Source of the DNA: Magnolia sinica | Taxonomy: Eukaryota > Streptophyta > Magnoliopsida > Magnoliales > Magnoliaceae | DNA length: 64,000 bases | Direction of reading: 5' to 3' | Assembly (NCBI RefSeq): GCF_029962835.1 | Contig: NC_080582.1 | Location: 21,770,032-21,834,031, forward strand | Shown: positions 48,235 through 59,049 of the stretch, piece by piece | Layout: every line of letters begins with the position of its first letter | How positions within the stretch are numbered: position 1 is the stretch's first letter | Made by a program: the position numbers and the translations under genes | The notes under the pieces: generated by a model | Seen by the model: only the letters and a program-made list of their open reading frames with translations | What the model was told of the DNA's origin: nothing | Database searches by the model: none

Positions 48235-48861
48235 ACATGGAACTGCCACCCAAATCGTAATCAATTCTATTGTCGCCACGTGTACAACATATTACACCAA
48301 TTCGACGTGTACACCCATATGTCAAACATACTCAATCAACAATATAACCAGAACCGTAGACACTAGTGGGCTAGCAAGACCTTCGGTCACTCCCTAAGTG
48401 TACGATAGCACGGATGGAACGGAACCAAGTTCCAAAAAGATTAGGCGCTTTAAGCTTCTTACAAATGTGAAGTCCTATGATACACACCACGTGTGTCTAG
48501 GAACAGTGCTTCACACCATCCTTGTGGAGATTTAAACTTAGGTTTTTCCAAGCAAAAACTACCCTCTTATTACTAATCTAAGTTATTATTTTTATAAATT
48601 TTCCATATACAATATATTTATCTACTTTTTAAAACTACAAGATTTTATTTTTGAAGTTTAATTTCCTCATAAAAACACAACAACAGAAGCAATTGTTCTT
48701 GTCTATGCCAAGGCGCATGATATTGGTGTTGTTAGTGCCAATCTGATCCGTATAAAGACAGGTAATTAATGTCCCACCTCTTCAAGACAAAGGAGAAGTT
48801 GGCTTGCATGGTTAAGATCTAGTGGATGAAGGCATATTTGTTGTGCTTTTGGGAGGGCCTT

Positions 48862-49299
48862 AGTGTCGGCCCCACCTTGATGCATGTTACTCTACATCCA
48901 CTTCTTCCACTTGTTTTTCGATATCATCTTAGGGCATGAACCCAAAAGTGAAGCAAATCAAATCTCAAGTGGACCATAACATAGGAAACAGTGGTGATTG
49001 ACCATTAATTAACAAGTTATAATATGCCACAAAAGTTTTGGGTCGAACTGATATTTGCATTTTTCTCTTAATCCAGGTTCATGGGACTTATCAGGTGCAA
49101 GTTAGATGACAAATAAACATTCGGATAACATTAACATTATGGTGTGCCCTAGGAAAATTTTAATGATAGAATATCTAATTACCACTGTTTCCTATAGTGT
49201 GGTCCACTTGAGAATTGAATATTCTTCATTTTTAAACTCATATTCTAAACTTATCTGGAAAAACAGATGGACAGAGTATATTAGACCCCACTGTAAGGC
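48862..49299. mobile_element. MITE copy in duplication copy 2
   Basis: Appears identical to the copy at 47318-47755, so it arose by the tandem duplication and not by transposition. Confidence 0.82.
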
Positions 49300-49346
49300 C
49301 GCACCTAAGCTGCTCCTGCGTTGGGAACTACCCCACCAGGAGCTAA

Positions 49347-49440
49347 CCAGAGACGGATGGTCCTGAAAGGGGCCTGTGGGTTCACCACCGTGACACGTGT
49401 TTTATCCAGCTGTCCATGCATGGGCTCACAAAAGAGGCAG
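49347..49440. mobile_element. Left end of a MITE split by a 2-kb insert
   Basis: 'agagacggatggtcctgaaa', 'ggcctgtgggttcaccaccg', 'cacgtgttttatccagctgt' form the outer arm. The rest of this copy resumes at 51395, and its far end 'acgtccgtctctagt' (about 51737-51751) is the inverted partner. Confidence 0.75.
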
Positions 49441-51355
49441 AGTGTGCACCCTCAGACCCGAGTTTCAGTTCGTAACTCGTACACAAAGTGTACTAATTTA
49501 ATTCCTTAATCGGTTTAATCAGAGATGATAATTATATTCAATATAAGGTCCACCATAATCTCAATCACACATACATAATACTTAGCACCAATCAACTAAA
49601 CATATATAAATCTTGACGACCCTTAAAATAAAATGAACCTTAAAATCATTCACTTATTATACCATTATACTATAATGATATTTATTCCATGCTAACATTA
49701 TTTCAAAGAAATAAATCTAAATAATTGCTTAAAGTCTCAAAATAAATACTAGTATGCATTATCAAACTATGCTAACAAAATAAAACATATAATCAAAAAT
49801 TGTCTAATGCCGCCACTTCATCTTCAGATAAGTATGCCCATGTTTCAGGTGGGTCGTGTTCAGGTACAGTAGATCCTTCCGGTTCTTGCGTCACATCATC
49901 TGCTAATAGCTCCTCTGTACGATTTTTCCATCAATAAAAATGTAAGCTGGCCAGGCTTAGTGATATAACCCAGCATGGTTCATAATCATAGCAATTAAAA
50001 TAATACATAAATACATGTACAATGATATGAATGTAAAATGATGTATGAATGCATCAGATGGGATGATCGTCCATCTGCTTGGGTTGGAGGTCGTCAACCC
50101 GCATCCACCCGTTGGGTAGGCTTCCACCTTTCGGTAGGCTTGGGCATAGCCCGCATCTGGTAACGCTCTACCAGGATCGACATTTCTTCCAGGGAGGGCC
50201 CCTAGGATCGACCATGCATTATGCAATGCAATGAATGAGGGATGATATGTAAATGCATATTTTTCATATTTGGCATAGTTGTCTCGATTAAAATATTCAC
50301 ATATAAATTTATCGTACAATTATCATATCAAAATATTCAAACCAGTAAATCAATCAAACAATCACAATGATTTATTTTAATTTTAATGAATTATGAGACA
50401 AGTTGGGTTACTCACCTGAGTTTGGTAGTATTGACTCTGCAATGTAATTAGGTTGATTTGAATTCCGGGGTCCTATCAATTATATCAACGATATTATTAT
50501 TCATTTATTTGTATTACATGGTGGGGTCCACCTTTGATTAACATTCTAAGTGGCCAAATCTAAAATAATCAAATAATTAAAATTATATGTTTATGTAAAT
50601 TTAATTATCAAGATTTAAATTTTCTTTTTAAGATCCTGAAATTGAATGTCAAATAATTAATCGGGGTGGCCCACCGGATGATTGGATCATCCAGATTCTT
50701 GAGGTATTATCATGTTTTGCCTCTACACATTAGATGGATGGTGTGGATCTAACCACACATACACTGATGGCCCATCTCGACCTTCTACGCCAAGTGATAC
50801 CAACACTTGCGCAAAAATCTAAGATTCCTTTATTAAACACTTTTAGATCTGACTAATGTGGCCTATCTGATTGTTAGATTGATCTAAAAATTATGGCCCT
50901 TGTATATTTTGGCCTTAAGGATCATATGATCCGTACAGATCTATCTTAGCACAATCAGATTCCATCCATTTAATTTATTCCTAAAATATTACTAATTAGA
51001 CCGAAATCATAAAAACATCACTTTATTAAAATTGACTCTACACACCTATACAATGATGGTGTGGATGATCCACACCATCCATTGTATAGATCAAGAAGAA
51101 ATTAACAACATAATAAAAAGTTAAAAAGATCTAACGATTAGAACTTACCTGATCGAGCCTTCTTAGAATTTTCTCTTCCTTTTACTTTAGGGCATCCTAT
51201 TTCCTTTTTTACTACTTCAAGAATCGATCCCTAAACCTCTCTCTAAATTAAGAATTTCGCTACCAACTCAACTATTGACTTGTTTTTATTTTTATTTAAA
51301 AATAAAATCTTTAAATATTTAGCTTAGTTTTTTTATAATGTACCAAAATTTAGGA
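49402..51355. mobile_element. Unclassified 1.95-kb insert bounded by a 39-bp direct repeat
   Basis: The 39-bp segment 'ttatccagctgtccatgcat' plus 'gggctcacaaaagaggcag' occurs at 49402-49440 and again at 51356-51394. The sequence in between interrupts a MITE. A 39-bp target duplication is long for any known transposon, so unequal exchange or repair-driven insertion is also possible. Inside, there is no recognised coding sequence. The part 49441-49778 is a diverged copy of 47895-48234. 'gttgggttactcacctgagt' near 50403 and similar text resemble LTR-flank sequence, but no LTR pair is visible. Confidence 0.55.
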
Positions 51356-51394
51356 TTATCCAGCTGTCCATGCATGGGCTCACAAAAGAGGCAG

Positions 51395-51755
51395 ATTGAA
51401 AGCTCAAGTGGACCACACCAGTGGGATTGAATGCCTGATTGTGAAAGCTTCTGGGGAGTCATAGTAGTTTTGAATCAAGCTAATATTTATGTTTTCCCTT
51501 CATCCAGGTATTAGTGAGATTGTGAACATACGGATGGCAAAGAAACATCATGTGGGCCCTAGGAAGGATTCAACGGTGGGTATCATTGTCACCACTGTTT
51601 GCTGCGGTCTGGTCTACTTAAGCCTTCGATCTGCCTCCTTTTTGGGATCATTCCCTAAAATGATCTGTCGAAAATGATGAATGGCGTCGATAAAACATAT
51701 ACATTATGGTGGCCCCGACATATACTTGTCAGGAACGTCCGTCTCTAGTCAGTGG
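51395..51755. mobile_element. Right part of the split MITE
   Basis: 'gaaagctcaagtggaccaca', 'gtgggccctaggaaggattc', 'catatacattatggtggccc' and 'gaacgtccgtctctagtcag' complete the copy that starts at 49347. It ends about 100 bp beyond the stop codon of the NLR gene. Confidence 0.8.
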
Positions 51756-51764
51756 GTTAATAGG

Positions 51765-51795
<31 letters not shown>

Positions 51796-51796
51796 G
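51765..51796. repeat. (GT)n(GA)n microsatellite
   Basis: 'ggtgtgtgtgtgtg' runs straight into 'agagagagagagagagagag' between the MITE and the NLR 3' end. Confidence 0.92.
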
Positions 51797-51858
51797 TACA
51801 TACAATTTCTCATTTGAAGTTGGATTGCGTGATGATTGATCCCGTGAGTCATGACAGC

Positions 51859-54576
51859 TCATACCCGACTAATTAATTTCCCATCAACATCGTGAAAATG
51901 GAAAATCCTGGGGATGCGCTGTACTTTGAAGCGGTCCTCTCCATCCTTCTTTACCCTGTCCATGAATTCTTCGCCCATGTCCTCCAAGGCTAGTTGTTGA
52001 AGAGCGGCAAGATGCTGAAATCCGTCTGGGAGCATCTTTAAATTTGGACATTTTTCAATGCTAAGATAGTGTAGGCATGGCATGGTACCCTCATCTATGC
52101 TGCTCCACTCCTCCAATGCTTCCATTTCATCTAATACCAAACTTCTGAGCTTAGGAAATCCTCCGACCGTACAACCAATCCGCTTCCCCATATAAGCATT
52201 CACTAGAAGAAGGTACACCAGATTGGGTAAATGTCCTAGAGCTGTGAGTGGGTCACTTGCTGATCGGGTCTGGGCAAATATGATCTCCCGCACACAGTTG
52301 AGAGAACCGACCCAAACCGGCAAATCCTTCATCACGCCTCCGAATGCTAGTTTCTCAAGATACTGCGGAGGCCTCGAGACTGTTTCTAACTGGAGCGGTT
52401 CATTCACGTTAAGAACTTGTATTTTGAGGGAACGCAGGTGTTCCAACTGACTAATGGAATTGCATAGTTGTGCACAACATTCTTTCCTAACACCTCCAAC
52501 ATTTAATTTCCTAAGTTGGGTTAACTGACCCAATTCTCTCGATAATCTGTCATCAACAAACGCACCTGTTAATGTTTGGAGGTTACGTAAGTTGATTGCT
52601 CCGGTTGGCATCTTAAGGTATCTGATTAAGAGAAGATGCCTCAATTGCATCAGCATCTCTATTCCAGCAGGCAAGCATTTCAAATTGGAATGCCTTACAT
52701 CCAATGTCTGTAAGTTATGCAATCTTCCCATTGAAGTCGGCAGGTTCTCGATTTGTGTCCTCATCAAGCTTAAATACCGTAAGTCAATCAAGCCACCCAC
52801 TTCTTCTGGTAGATTCCTGATTTGAATGCCATCAAGATCTAGTACTCTCAGCAGCTTAAAATCTAATAACGTTCTGCGTAATGAGGAAGGAGAGTCATTT
52901 ACATTAAACACAAAGAGTGACCGAGGACTCAAGCCCACGGTGCTAGATAGAATGCCAATTTCACAGTTTTGAATTGCTAAATGGCGTTGCTTTCCATCCA
53001 CGTTGGTGTCTCGGTTTGTTACTATTGTCCCAAACCCTTCCTTCTTAAACATATAGATAGCGATGTCACTCATGAGGTCATGCACTTGACACGCTATCAA
53101 CTTCCCTGACAATATATGAGTGACGGGCTGGAGGAGGTTTCTGTTAATGAGTTGAACAAAGTAATCACTTGAGACCTCCTCAAGCGTCTTCCCTGGACTC
53201 TCCTCAACGAAGCCTTCAGCCACCCATATGCGGATCAGTTTATTTCTCTTGATTACATGATCCTCAGGAAACATACCACAACACAAGAAACAGTACTTGA
53301 GGTGAGGAGGTAAATAACGGTAGCTCATGAGCAGGGCTTGGTTCAATCTTGCAAGATCTTCGTTGTGGGTCAATTCCCAGTCTGGATTTTTTAGTACATT
53401 ATTCCATTCAAAAGCATCCATGCTCTTCTTTGACATGAGGCCACCTATCGCCACGATTGCAAGCGGTAAGCCTCTGCATCTTCTGACCAGGGCTTCTCCC
53501 ACTCCAATCAAATGCTGTGGACAAGTCCCTTTGGGGTCTTTGTCCCAAAAGGCCTTTCTGCAGAAGAGCTCCCAAGCCAAATCATCAGATAACGGCTCGA
53601 GTTCATGTATGTTACATCTCTCGCCCACGGGAGATGCGACATTTTGCATGCGGGTGGTGAAGATGATCTTGCCTCTGCCCTCACGAGGCAGAGCATCCTT
53701 CACACCATCCCAAACACGAATATCCCAAATATCATCGAGGACGAGTGCATACCATCTTCCTTGCAGGTAGTTGTATATGGTCCTTCGCAGTTCTTCTCTG
53801 GGCATGTTCTCCATGCTGCTTGGAGGTGATTCTTTTCTGCTCTTGCAGAATTCTGTGAGCATTCCTTTCAAAATAATATCTATTTTGAATTGATGAGAGA
53901 CATAAATCCATGCATGGCATTCGAAAGACACCTCTGCAGTTTTGAATAGTTTCTTCGCAAGGGTTGTCTTTCCCATACCACCCATCCCCACGATGGAAAT
54001 GATGGTACGTTGCTGCGTCTGCTCTTCCTTAAGCAAGTTCATAAGCTGCTCCGACGCATCCTCCAAGCCCACGATATCTGGTTCTTCGACCCAATGAGCA
54101 GCGACTCCAGGATCCGGATGGCCATCATCCACCAAAATTGAAGCTGTCTCTTGTGTAATTTGGAAACGGTAGTGTTCCCTCCTCTCATGAATCTCTTTCG
54201 CCATTCTTCTGAACTTCTGAACTTGAGTGCCGAAATGTCGCTGAGCTTTCAAGCGCCTGATGAAGCAGGCTTGAAATGCAAGGCAGCCCATGGGCCTGTC
54301 ACGAAGACGGCGTTGCATCTCCATCCGTATCAAGTACTCATCAACTGCATCTTCAGCATCGAAGGCTAACTGTCTCACTTGGGTGATCCAAGCCTCAACA
54401 CCTTCTTCCCTCTGATCTCCTCTTCTTTCAGCGTCTTTCAAGAAGGCTTTTATGGATTGGAGCTCATCCCTTATCCATTCAACCCCTTCGCGAGCTTCAG
54501 AGAGGAGCTTCAGTTCCTGCGTGAGCTGCCCGTCCAATTTTTGAAGGAAAAAGGTAAGAAATCCCTCGGCCGCCAT
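51859..54576 (-). CDS. CC-NBS-LRR (NLR) disease-resistance protein, RPM1-like
   Basis: A single uninterrupted 905-codon frame and the only intact host gene here. These proteins sense pathogen effectors in the cytoplasm or at the plasma membrane and trigger defence and cell death. Counted from the chosen start: a coiled-coil domain 1-140 with the EDVID-type stretch DAEDAVDEYL (73-82); P-loop GMGGMGKTT (197-205); kinase-2 LVLDDIWD (278-285); RNBS-B KIIFTTR (303-309); GLPL (369-372); RNBS-D CFLCCGMFPED (429-439); the MHD site as VHD (498-500); then about 12 leucine-rich repeats (570-890). All ATP-handling residues are present and the length is normal, so it looks functional. I chose ATG 54576 (MAAEGFLTFFLQKL) because this start is typical of the family. 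An in-frame ATG at 54615 would add 13 residues. No neighbouring NLR is visible. MITEs flank it on both sides. Confidence 0.95.
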   Translation of the reverse strand: MAAEGFLTFFLQKLDGQLTQELKLLSEAREGVEWIRDELQSIKAFLKDAERRGDQREEGVEAWITQVRQLAFDAEDAVDEYLIRMEMQRRLRDRPMGCLAFQACFIRRLKAQRHFGTQVQKFRRMAKEIHERREHYRFQITQETASILVDDGHPDPGVAAHWVEEPDIVGLEDASEQLMNLLKEEQTQQRTIISIVGMGGMGKTTLAKKLFKTAEVSFECHAWIYVSHQFKIDIILKGMLTEFCKSRKESPPSSMENMPREELRRTIYNYLQGRWYALVLDDIWDIRVWDGVKDALPREGRGKIIFTTRMQNVASPVGERCNIHELEPLSDDLAWELFCRKAFWDKDPKGTCPQHLIGVGEALVRRCRGLPLAIVAIGGLMSKKSMDAFEWNNVLKNPDWELTHNEDLARLNQALLMSYRYLPPHLKYCFLCCGMFPEDHVIKRNKLIRIWVAEGFVEESPGKTLEEVSSDYFVQLINRNLLQPVTHILSGKLIACQVHDLMSDIAIYMFKKEGFGTIVTNRDTNVDGKQRHLAIQNCEIGILSSTVGLSPRSLFVFNVNDSPSSLRRTLLDFKLLRVLDLDGIQIRNLPEEVGGLIDLRYLSLMRTQIENLPTSMGRLHNLQTLDVRHSNLKCLPAGIEMLMQLRHLLLIRYLKMPTGAINLRNLQTLTGAFVDDRLSRELGQLTQLRKLNVGGVRKECCAQLCNSISQLEHLRSLKIQVLNVNEPLQLETVSRPPQYLEKLAFGGVMKDLPVWVGSLNCVREIIFAQTRSASDPLTALGHLPNLVYLLLVNAYMGKRIGCTVGGFPKLRSLVLDEMEALEEWSSIDEGTMPCLHYLSIEKCPNLKMLPDGFQHLAALQQLALEDMGEEFMDRVKKDGEDRFKVQRIPRIFHFHDVDGKLISRV

Positions 54577-55004
54577 TGCTATTCTTTTGTTCTGCTTCCT
54601 GTCAGAGAGAACCAAAAGTACTTCCTACTTCTTTCAGATTCTGGATAAAAACTGAAAGAAAATGCTAAGCTTCCTCAGCTTATGTTTGGCATGTTACTTT
54701 AACATATCCTTTCTTCTTTCTGACGAAATTGCAGCAATGTGGGCTGAGAATAATCACGTGGAGGGGAGAAGGGAGAAAAAGAAGAGAAAGAGACGAGCAT
54801 GAGAAGGAAAGCGAGCCGAGGATTGAGAGGTATCTCGAGATACACGAATGGAAACTTTTGAAATATTTCAGAGAGAAGGAAAAGGAGAGGTCCAGATTCG
54901 GATTAGATTAGGTGGTGACGTCACATGATCCGTGGCACTGGACGTGGATTGGGTACGCGGATTGCCTGGCTGCGAAGGGATGGATCTGCCTCGCCCGAGT
55001 GCGG
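54577..55004. promoter_or_regulatory. NLR upstream region
   Basis: About 430 bp between the NLR start and the next MITE must hold its 5' untranslated region and core promoter. It contains a purine-rich tract at 54765-54900. I cannot pick out a convincing TATA box on the minus strand. Confidence 0.45.
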
Positions 55005-55545
55005 ATCGTCTGGAAACGGATCGGCGACTCCCCTGCCAGCAGTCAATGGCTGATGGTCAGTGCTCTGTGGGCCCCATCATGATGTATGTACTTCATCCAT
55101 GCGCGTACATATATTTTTCTATATCATTTTAAGTATGATACCAAAAATGAGGTATATATCACTCTCAAGTGAACCACATTACAGGAAACAGTGTTGAATG
55201 AACTTTGACCATTAAAAATTTATTGGGGGTCATAAATGTTTTGGATCAAGCTGATTTTTTTTTCCCTTCATCTGGGTCTGTGTGACCTAATCAACAGATT
55301 AGATGTCAAATAAACAGTACAGTGGGCCTTAGGAGGATTTTAATGATGGATATCCAATCACTATTGTTTTCCTGTGGTGTGGTCCACCTAAGATTTATAT
55401 ACCTCTAATTTTTGGTATCAAGATCTAAAATGATCTTAAAAAATGGATGAAACACATACATCATGGTGGGCCCACAGAACACCGACCACCACCCACCGGG
55501 CTGGTGGCAGGAGAGTAGCCAATCCGTCTCCGGATCGTCTCTGTT
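55005..55545. mobile_element. MITE copy with extended termini, upstream of the NLR
   Basis: Left end 'gatcgtctggaaacggatcg', 'gactcccctgccagcag', 'tgctctgtgggccccatcat' is mirrored by the right end 'gatggtgggcccacagaac' type text near 55465, 'ctggtggcaggagagtagcc' and 'aatccgtctccggatcgtct'. Core arms and loop are complete. Confidence 0.87.
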
Positions 55546-55671
55546 GAAGTCGCTTCTCATTGGTCCACGTCGTTGCCGACTACGCTCTTAGAACACTCGG
55601 ATTTTCTCACGGAAATGCATAGGTTACTAGACAACCCAACCCAAGTTTTAAGGTATGAAACTTCTCTAAGC

Positions 55672-55965
55672 TGGATATGATTTATGTGTAGATACACACC
55701 ACCGAGTCGAAATTTTCAGATTATTTCAGAGCATGTCCAAAAATGTACTACATCCATATCTCAAGGGGGCCACACCATAGAACCTAAAGTCCACTGTAAG
55801 GTTTATTTCCCATTTAATCTCTTCATAAGGTCGTATAGACCTTGAAAAGAAAAAAAACCCAAGCATTGGCTTCATCATATCTTACTGTGGCTTTAAAAAG
55901 TTTTCAACGGTACACCCAATACATGTTATTTGTTGTATCATGGCTCAAATGAGCTTTTTTATTAC
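55672..55965. mobile_element. Degenerate MITE copy
   Basis: 'tatgatttatgtgtagatac', 'catgtccaaaaatgtac', 'tctcaagggggccacaccat' and 'tcatggctcaaatgagct' keep family order. The ends are lost. Confidence 0.6.
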
Positions 55966-56045
55966 TTCGTTTTTTGTCATAGGGCAATGGAAATTCCCAG
56001 TGCCAATGCTACGGTTTTCTTCTCTCAATTGACCATCGGAATTTA

Positions 56046-56600
56046 ATGATACATTTCTTAGATTTATATTGTCTACTCATTTTTTTTGTCAGATCATTCT
56101 AAGAGTATGAACCTATAAACAAGTTAGATCCAAACTTCAAGTGGACTACACCAAAAATAATAGGAATAGATGGTATGGTCGAAGACTTCTTGAGCCACAT
56201 ATGGCTATGATCAAGCTGATATTTATAATTTACCTTCATCCAGAGTATGAGCCTATAAACAAGTCAGATCCAAACTTCAAGTGGAATACAAAAATAATAG
56301 GAATCGATGGTATGGTCGAAGACTTCTTGAGCTACATATGGCTATGATCAAGCTGATATTTATAATTTACCTTCATCCAGGTATGGGTGACCTTATCAAC
56401 AGGTTAGATGGCAAATAAACCTCATCGGTTGACCTTATGAAATTTTCAATAGCAGCATATTCAATCCCTACTTTTTATGCTGTTTGGCCTACTTGAGCTT
56501 TGGATATAACTCATTTTTGTGCTCATGCTATAGAAATATCTGGAAAAAAATTGATGGACAGTGGATCTAACACAAAAATTATGGTGGGCCCGAAGAAGTC
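56046..56600. mobile_element. MITE copy with internal 140-bp tandem duplication
   Basis: The segment 'agagtatgaacctataaaca' to 'aatttaccttcatcc' occurs at 56102-56241 and 56242-56380 with few differences. The remaining family parts, 'gtgaccttatcaacaggtta' to 'attatggtgggcccg', follow. The duplication covers part of the left arm and loop. Confidence 0.82.
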
Positions 56601-56680
56601 TCACATGTTACAAGGTAGGTTGTGTAGCAGGTAATCTAGTTGCAGTGAGGAAATCTGCATATTTTGTAGCAGGTATTCTA

Positions 56681-56872
56681 GTCGCATAGCGGGATTGGTT
56701 GGCTAAAGTAGCTCGTTCTACCCCAAAATCATACATTTTATGCTCGATAACTCATTCTGGATTATGAGATATGCCCGATCTAAGGTCCGACAGTCCGGAT
56801 CACTTTTGTCGTCGACCGGGCCTTTTCTAATTTATCTTGGTCATGAAACTATCCACGACCCGCTCTACATCA
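56681..56872 (-). repeat. Fragment of a gypsy element 1 family LTR
   Basis: 'ggctaaagtagctcgttcta', 'ccccaaaatcata' and 'catgaaactatccacgaccc' to 'gctctacatca' match the last 190 bp of the LTR at 16146-16845 (its 5' end on the minus strand). Confidence 0.82.
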
Positions 56873-57026
56873 CCGAGTCATTGGAAATGACCTGTGATCT
56901 AATAAGCAGAGCCTGCACTAGAATTTCTTGCGCTTTGGACGCAGACCATCTGCACGCGCCTCACCCAAGATGGGAGTGGAGTAGGCCATGACCCCAATGC
57001 CACCAATATCTAGTGATCGGATTATG

Positions 57027-57280
57027 TGGGGCCCATTAGAGTGTAAATGTTTTATCCATACTATTCAGCTATTTAGCCAACTCATTTTAGAGCACTAGCA
57101 ATATGAAGCATATAGAAATCTCAAGTGCACAATATTATAGGAAACAATATGGAGAATGAATGCATACCATTGAAAATTTCATAAGGACAGAAGTTAAGTT
57201 GATATTTTGTTTTCCCTTTATTCATGTTTGTATGACCTAATGAACATGTTGGATGGCAAATAAATATCACAGTGGACTGT
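57027..57280. mobile_element. Partial MITE copy
   Basis: 'ggggcccattagagtgtaaa', 'ccaactcattttagagcact', 'atctcaagtgcacaatatta' and 'gttggatggcaaataaatat' are present. The right arm is missing. Confidence 0.65.
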
Positions 57281-57464
57281 CATTGTAATCCACTCCTTGA
57301 AATTGCAACTAAAACCTTTAGGGCATGTTTGAAATGTTGGATTTCATGAAAATTGTTACTTAACATCTTTTTACATTAATTATTTACCATTCGAATTTCA
57401 AAATGAATGGAGGTTGCTTGACACTGATAGCAACACCTTTTCAATAGCTCATTATGAAAATCAA

Positions 57465-57715
57465 GACAGTCTTCATGGGCCCACTATAACATGTGTTTTA
57501 TATATCCATGTCATCCACTCATTTTTTTTCAGATCATTCTAAGGTTACAAGCCCAAAAATTAGACAGATGCAAAGCTCAAGTGGACCATAATAATACAGC
57601 ATAAAAGTAGCAATGGTTCTCGTTCAATCCCGACCTTTTATTAGTGTGGTCCACTTGGGCTTTGGATTTGCTTCATTTTTAGGACCATACCCTAAAATGA
57701 TCTGAATTAATGAAT
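57465..57715. mobile_element. Miniature MITE without the central loop
   Basis: Both arms are present ('atgggcccactataacatgt', 'aagctcaagtggaccataat' against 'agtgtggtccacttgggctt', 'accataccctaaaatgatct'), but the loop is cut to about 50 bp. Half of one arm end is cut off by the CACTA end at 57716. Confidence 0.72.
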
Positions 57716-58223
57716 CACTAAAACAATTTAGTCTTTTTGCGACAAGTCAACTCGTCGCTAAAACTCCAAACTCATCGCTAAAAACTTTTAGTGACGAATG
57801 TTGCTCGTCGCCACGTTTGTTGCAAATACGGCGTCACTAATTCTATTTAGCGACAAAAATGACAACCCATCGCCAATAACTCAACTATTTGTGACGGCCT
57901 ACTAACTTGTCACAAAATATAATTAATTAACGATGAGTTGACACGTTGTCATTGCATATCGTAAAACTTCGCTAAATATGAGACTCGTTGCGAATAAAGA
58001 TGTTTTGCGACGAGTCCTCGTCGTCGCTAGCAAAACCAAATTTATCATAAAAAGTTTTTTACAGCGAGTGTGAATTGTCACCAATAATAATTATTTGCGA
58101 CGATTTTATACATCACCATCGCATATTGTAAAACGTTGCTAAATATAAAAGTCATTGCGAATAAATACGTTTTGCAATAAGTCCTCATCGTCGCTAATAA
58201 TTTTAAACTTGTCACAAAAGCTT
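57716..58223 (+). mobile_element. Left end of a third CACTA-like element
   Basis: Starts CACTAAAACAATTTAGTC and is followed by some fifteen 'gcgacgagt' / 'cgtcgc' words in both directions, a typical CACTA subterminal array. A 178-bp internal direct repeat ('gcatatcgtaaaacttcgct' at 57954, 'gcatattgtaaaacgttgct' at 58131) lies within. The element is interrupted at 58224 by another CACTA end. Its other terminus is not in the window. Confidence 0.72.
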
Positions 58224-58665
58224 CACTACCAGAAAACTGGGCAAAGGCTACGGATAAAAGCCATAGCTAAAGACTTATAGGTACGGTTTTAGTTCATAGC
58301 GGACCATAGTCGTAGGGTATCATACGTCTAATATCTATGGCTACGGATTTAATCCATAGCTATAGATTACTGAAGCTACCGATATAATCTATAGCAATTG
58401 TCTTTGTAGCAAACTACCTAGAGCTACGGTTAATATCCGTAGCTATTGCCTAATTAAAAAATAATAATTTATAATCATTCATTCATTCAATTACCGCCTG
58501 CATAATCTTTCATTCATTCAATAATGAATCAATTACAATTACAATTACAATCCTTCATTCAAGTATGACGTCCATACGTGTAGACAACCTTACCATAAAG
58601 AGCTTGTATAATGCAATCCTCCTGCACCAAGAATAAGGAAAAAGAATAAATAGGGGGAGAGAGAT

Positions 58666-58740
58666 CACCTATGAATGGAGCTCCTATATCAAAGGAAGGA
58701 CCTGATTGAGCTACAAGTAGATCAATGAGTTCTCAAGATT
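58666..58740 (-). pseudogene. Possible captured exon, unrecognised
   Basis: The minus strand reads LIDLLVAQSGPSFDIGAP, then FIGDLS, after a possible acceptor 'atcttgag'. The text looks like real protein but I cannot name it. A very short exon-like piece, EDCIIQALYG, between 'ggtgcag' and 'gtaagg', lies at about 58590-58617. Confidence 0.4.
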
Positions 58741-59049
58741 TTATATTACTTTAAGCATACAATTCTTGCAAAAAGAAATTAAGTTAAGGAATCTCACTCT
58801 ACACCAATTTACTCTAATAATTGTCTAAAAAAGAAAATTAATATAAGTGGCCATCGTTTCATCAATGTGTGTGCACAGCCATCATTCCACTGCAGATCAA
58901 TTGTACCTCTAATTTATAATATAATGAAGACTTAAAAATTTGAGACACTTTTTATAACCTCTAGTAATTGATCAGAAGTAACAAGAACGATTTTTTTTTT
59001 TCTTTTTAATAACCTACAAAAGAAAAGAGAAGAAGCCTATATGCATCAT

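Larger units (their letters stand above)
48235..49778. repeat. 1544-bp tandem duplication, copy 2
   Basis: Same content as 46691-48234, including an unchanged 86-codon frame at 49106-49366 that is MITE sequence, not a gene. Copy 2 continues without a break into the inserted segment that ends at 51355. Confidence 0.93.

Noticed and set aside
47562-49366. Identical 86-codon frames 1544 bp apart
   Set aside because: They lie in duplicated MITE sequence and have no protein-like features.
49402-51355. The 2-kb insert as a LINE or SINE
   Set aside because: No reverse transcriptase, no poly-A end, no pol III boxes, and the 39-bp flanks are too long for a usual target duplication.
52223-54648. Plus-strand open frames within the NLR gene
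   Set aside because: They are shadows of the minus-strand NLR coding sequence.
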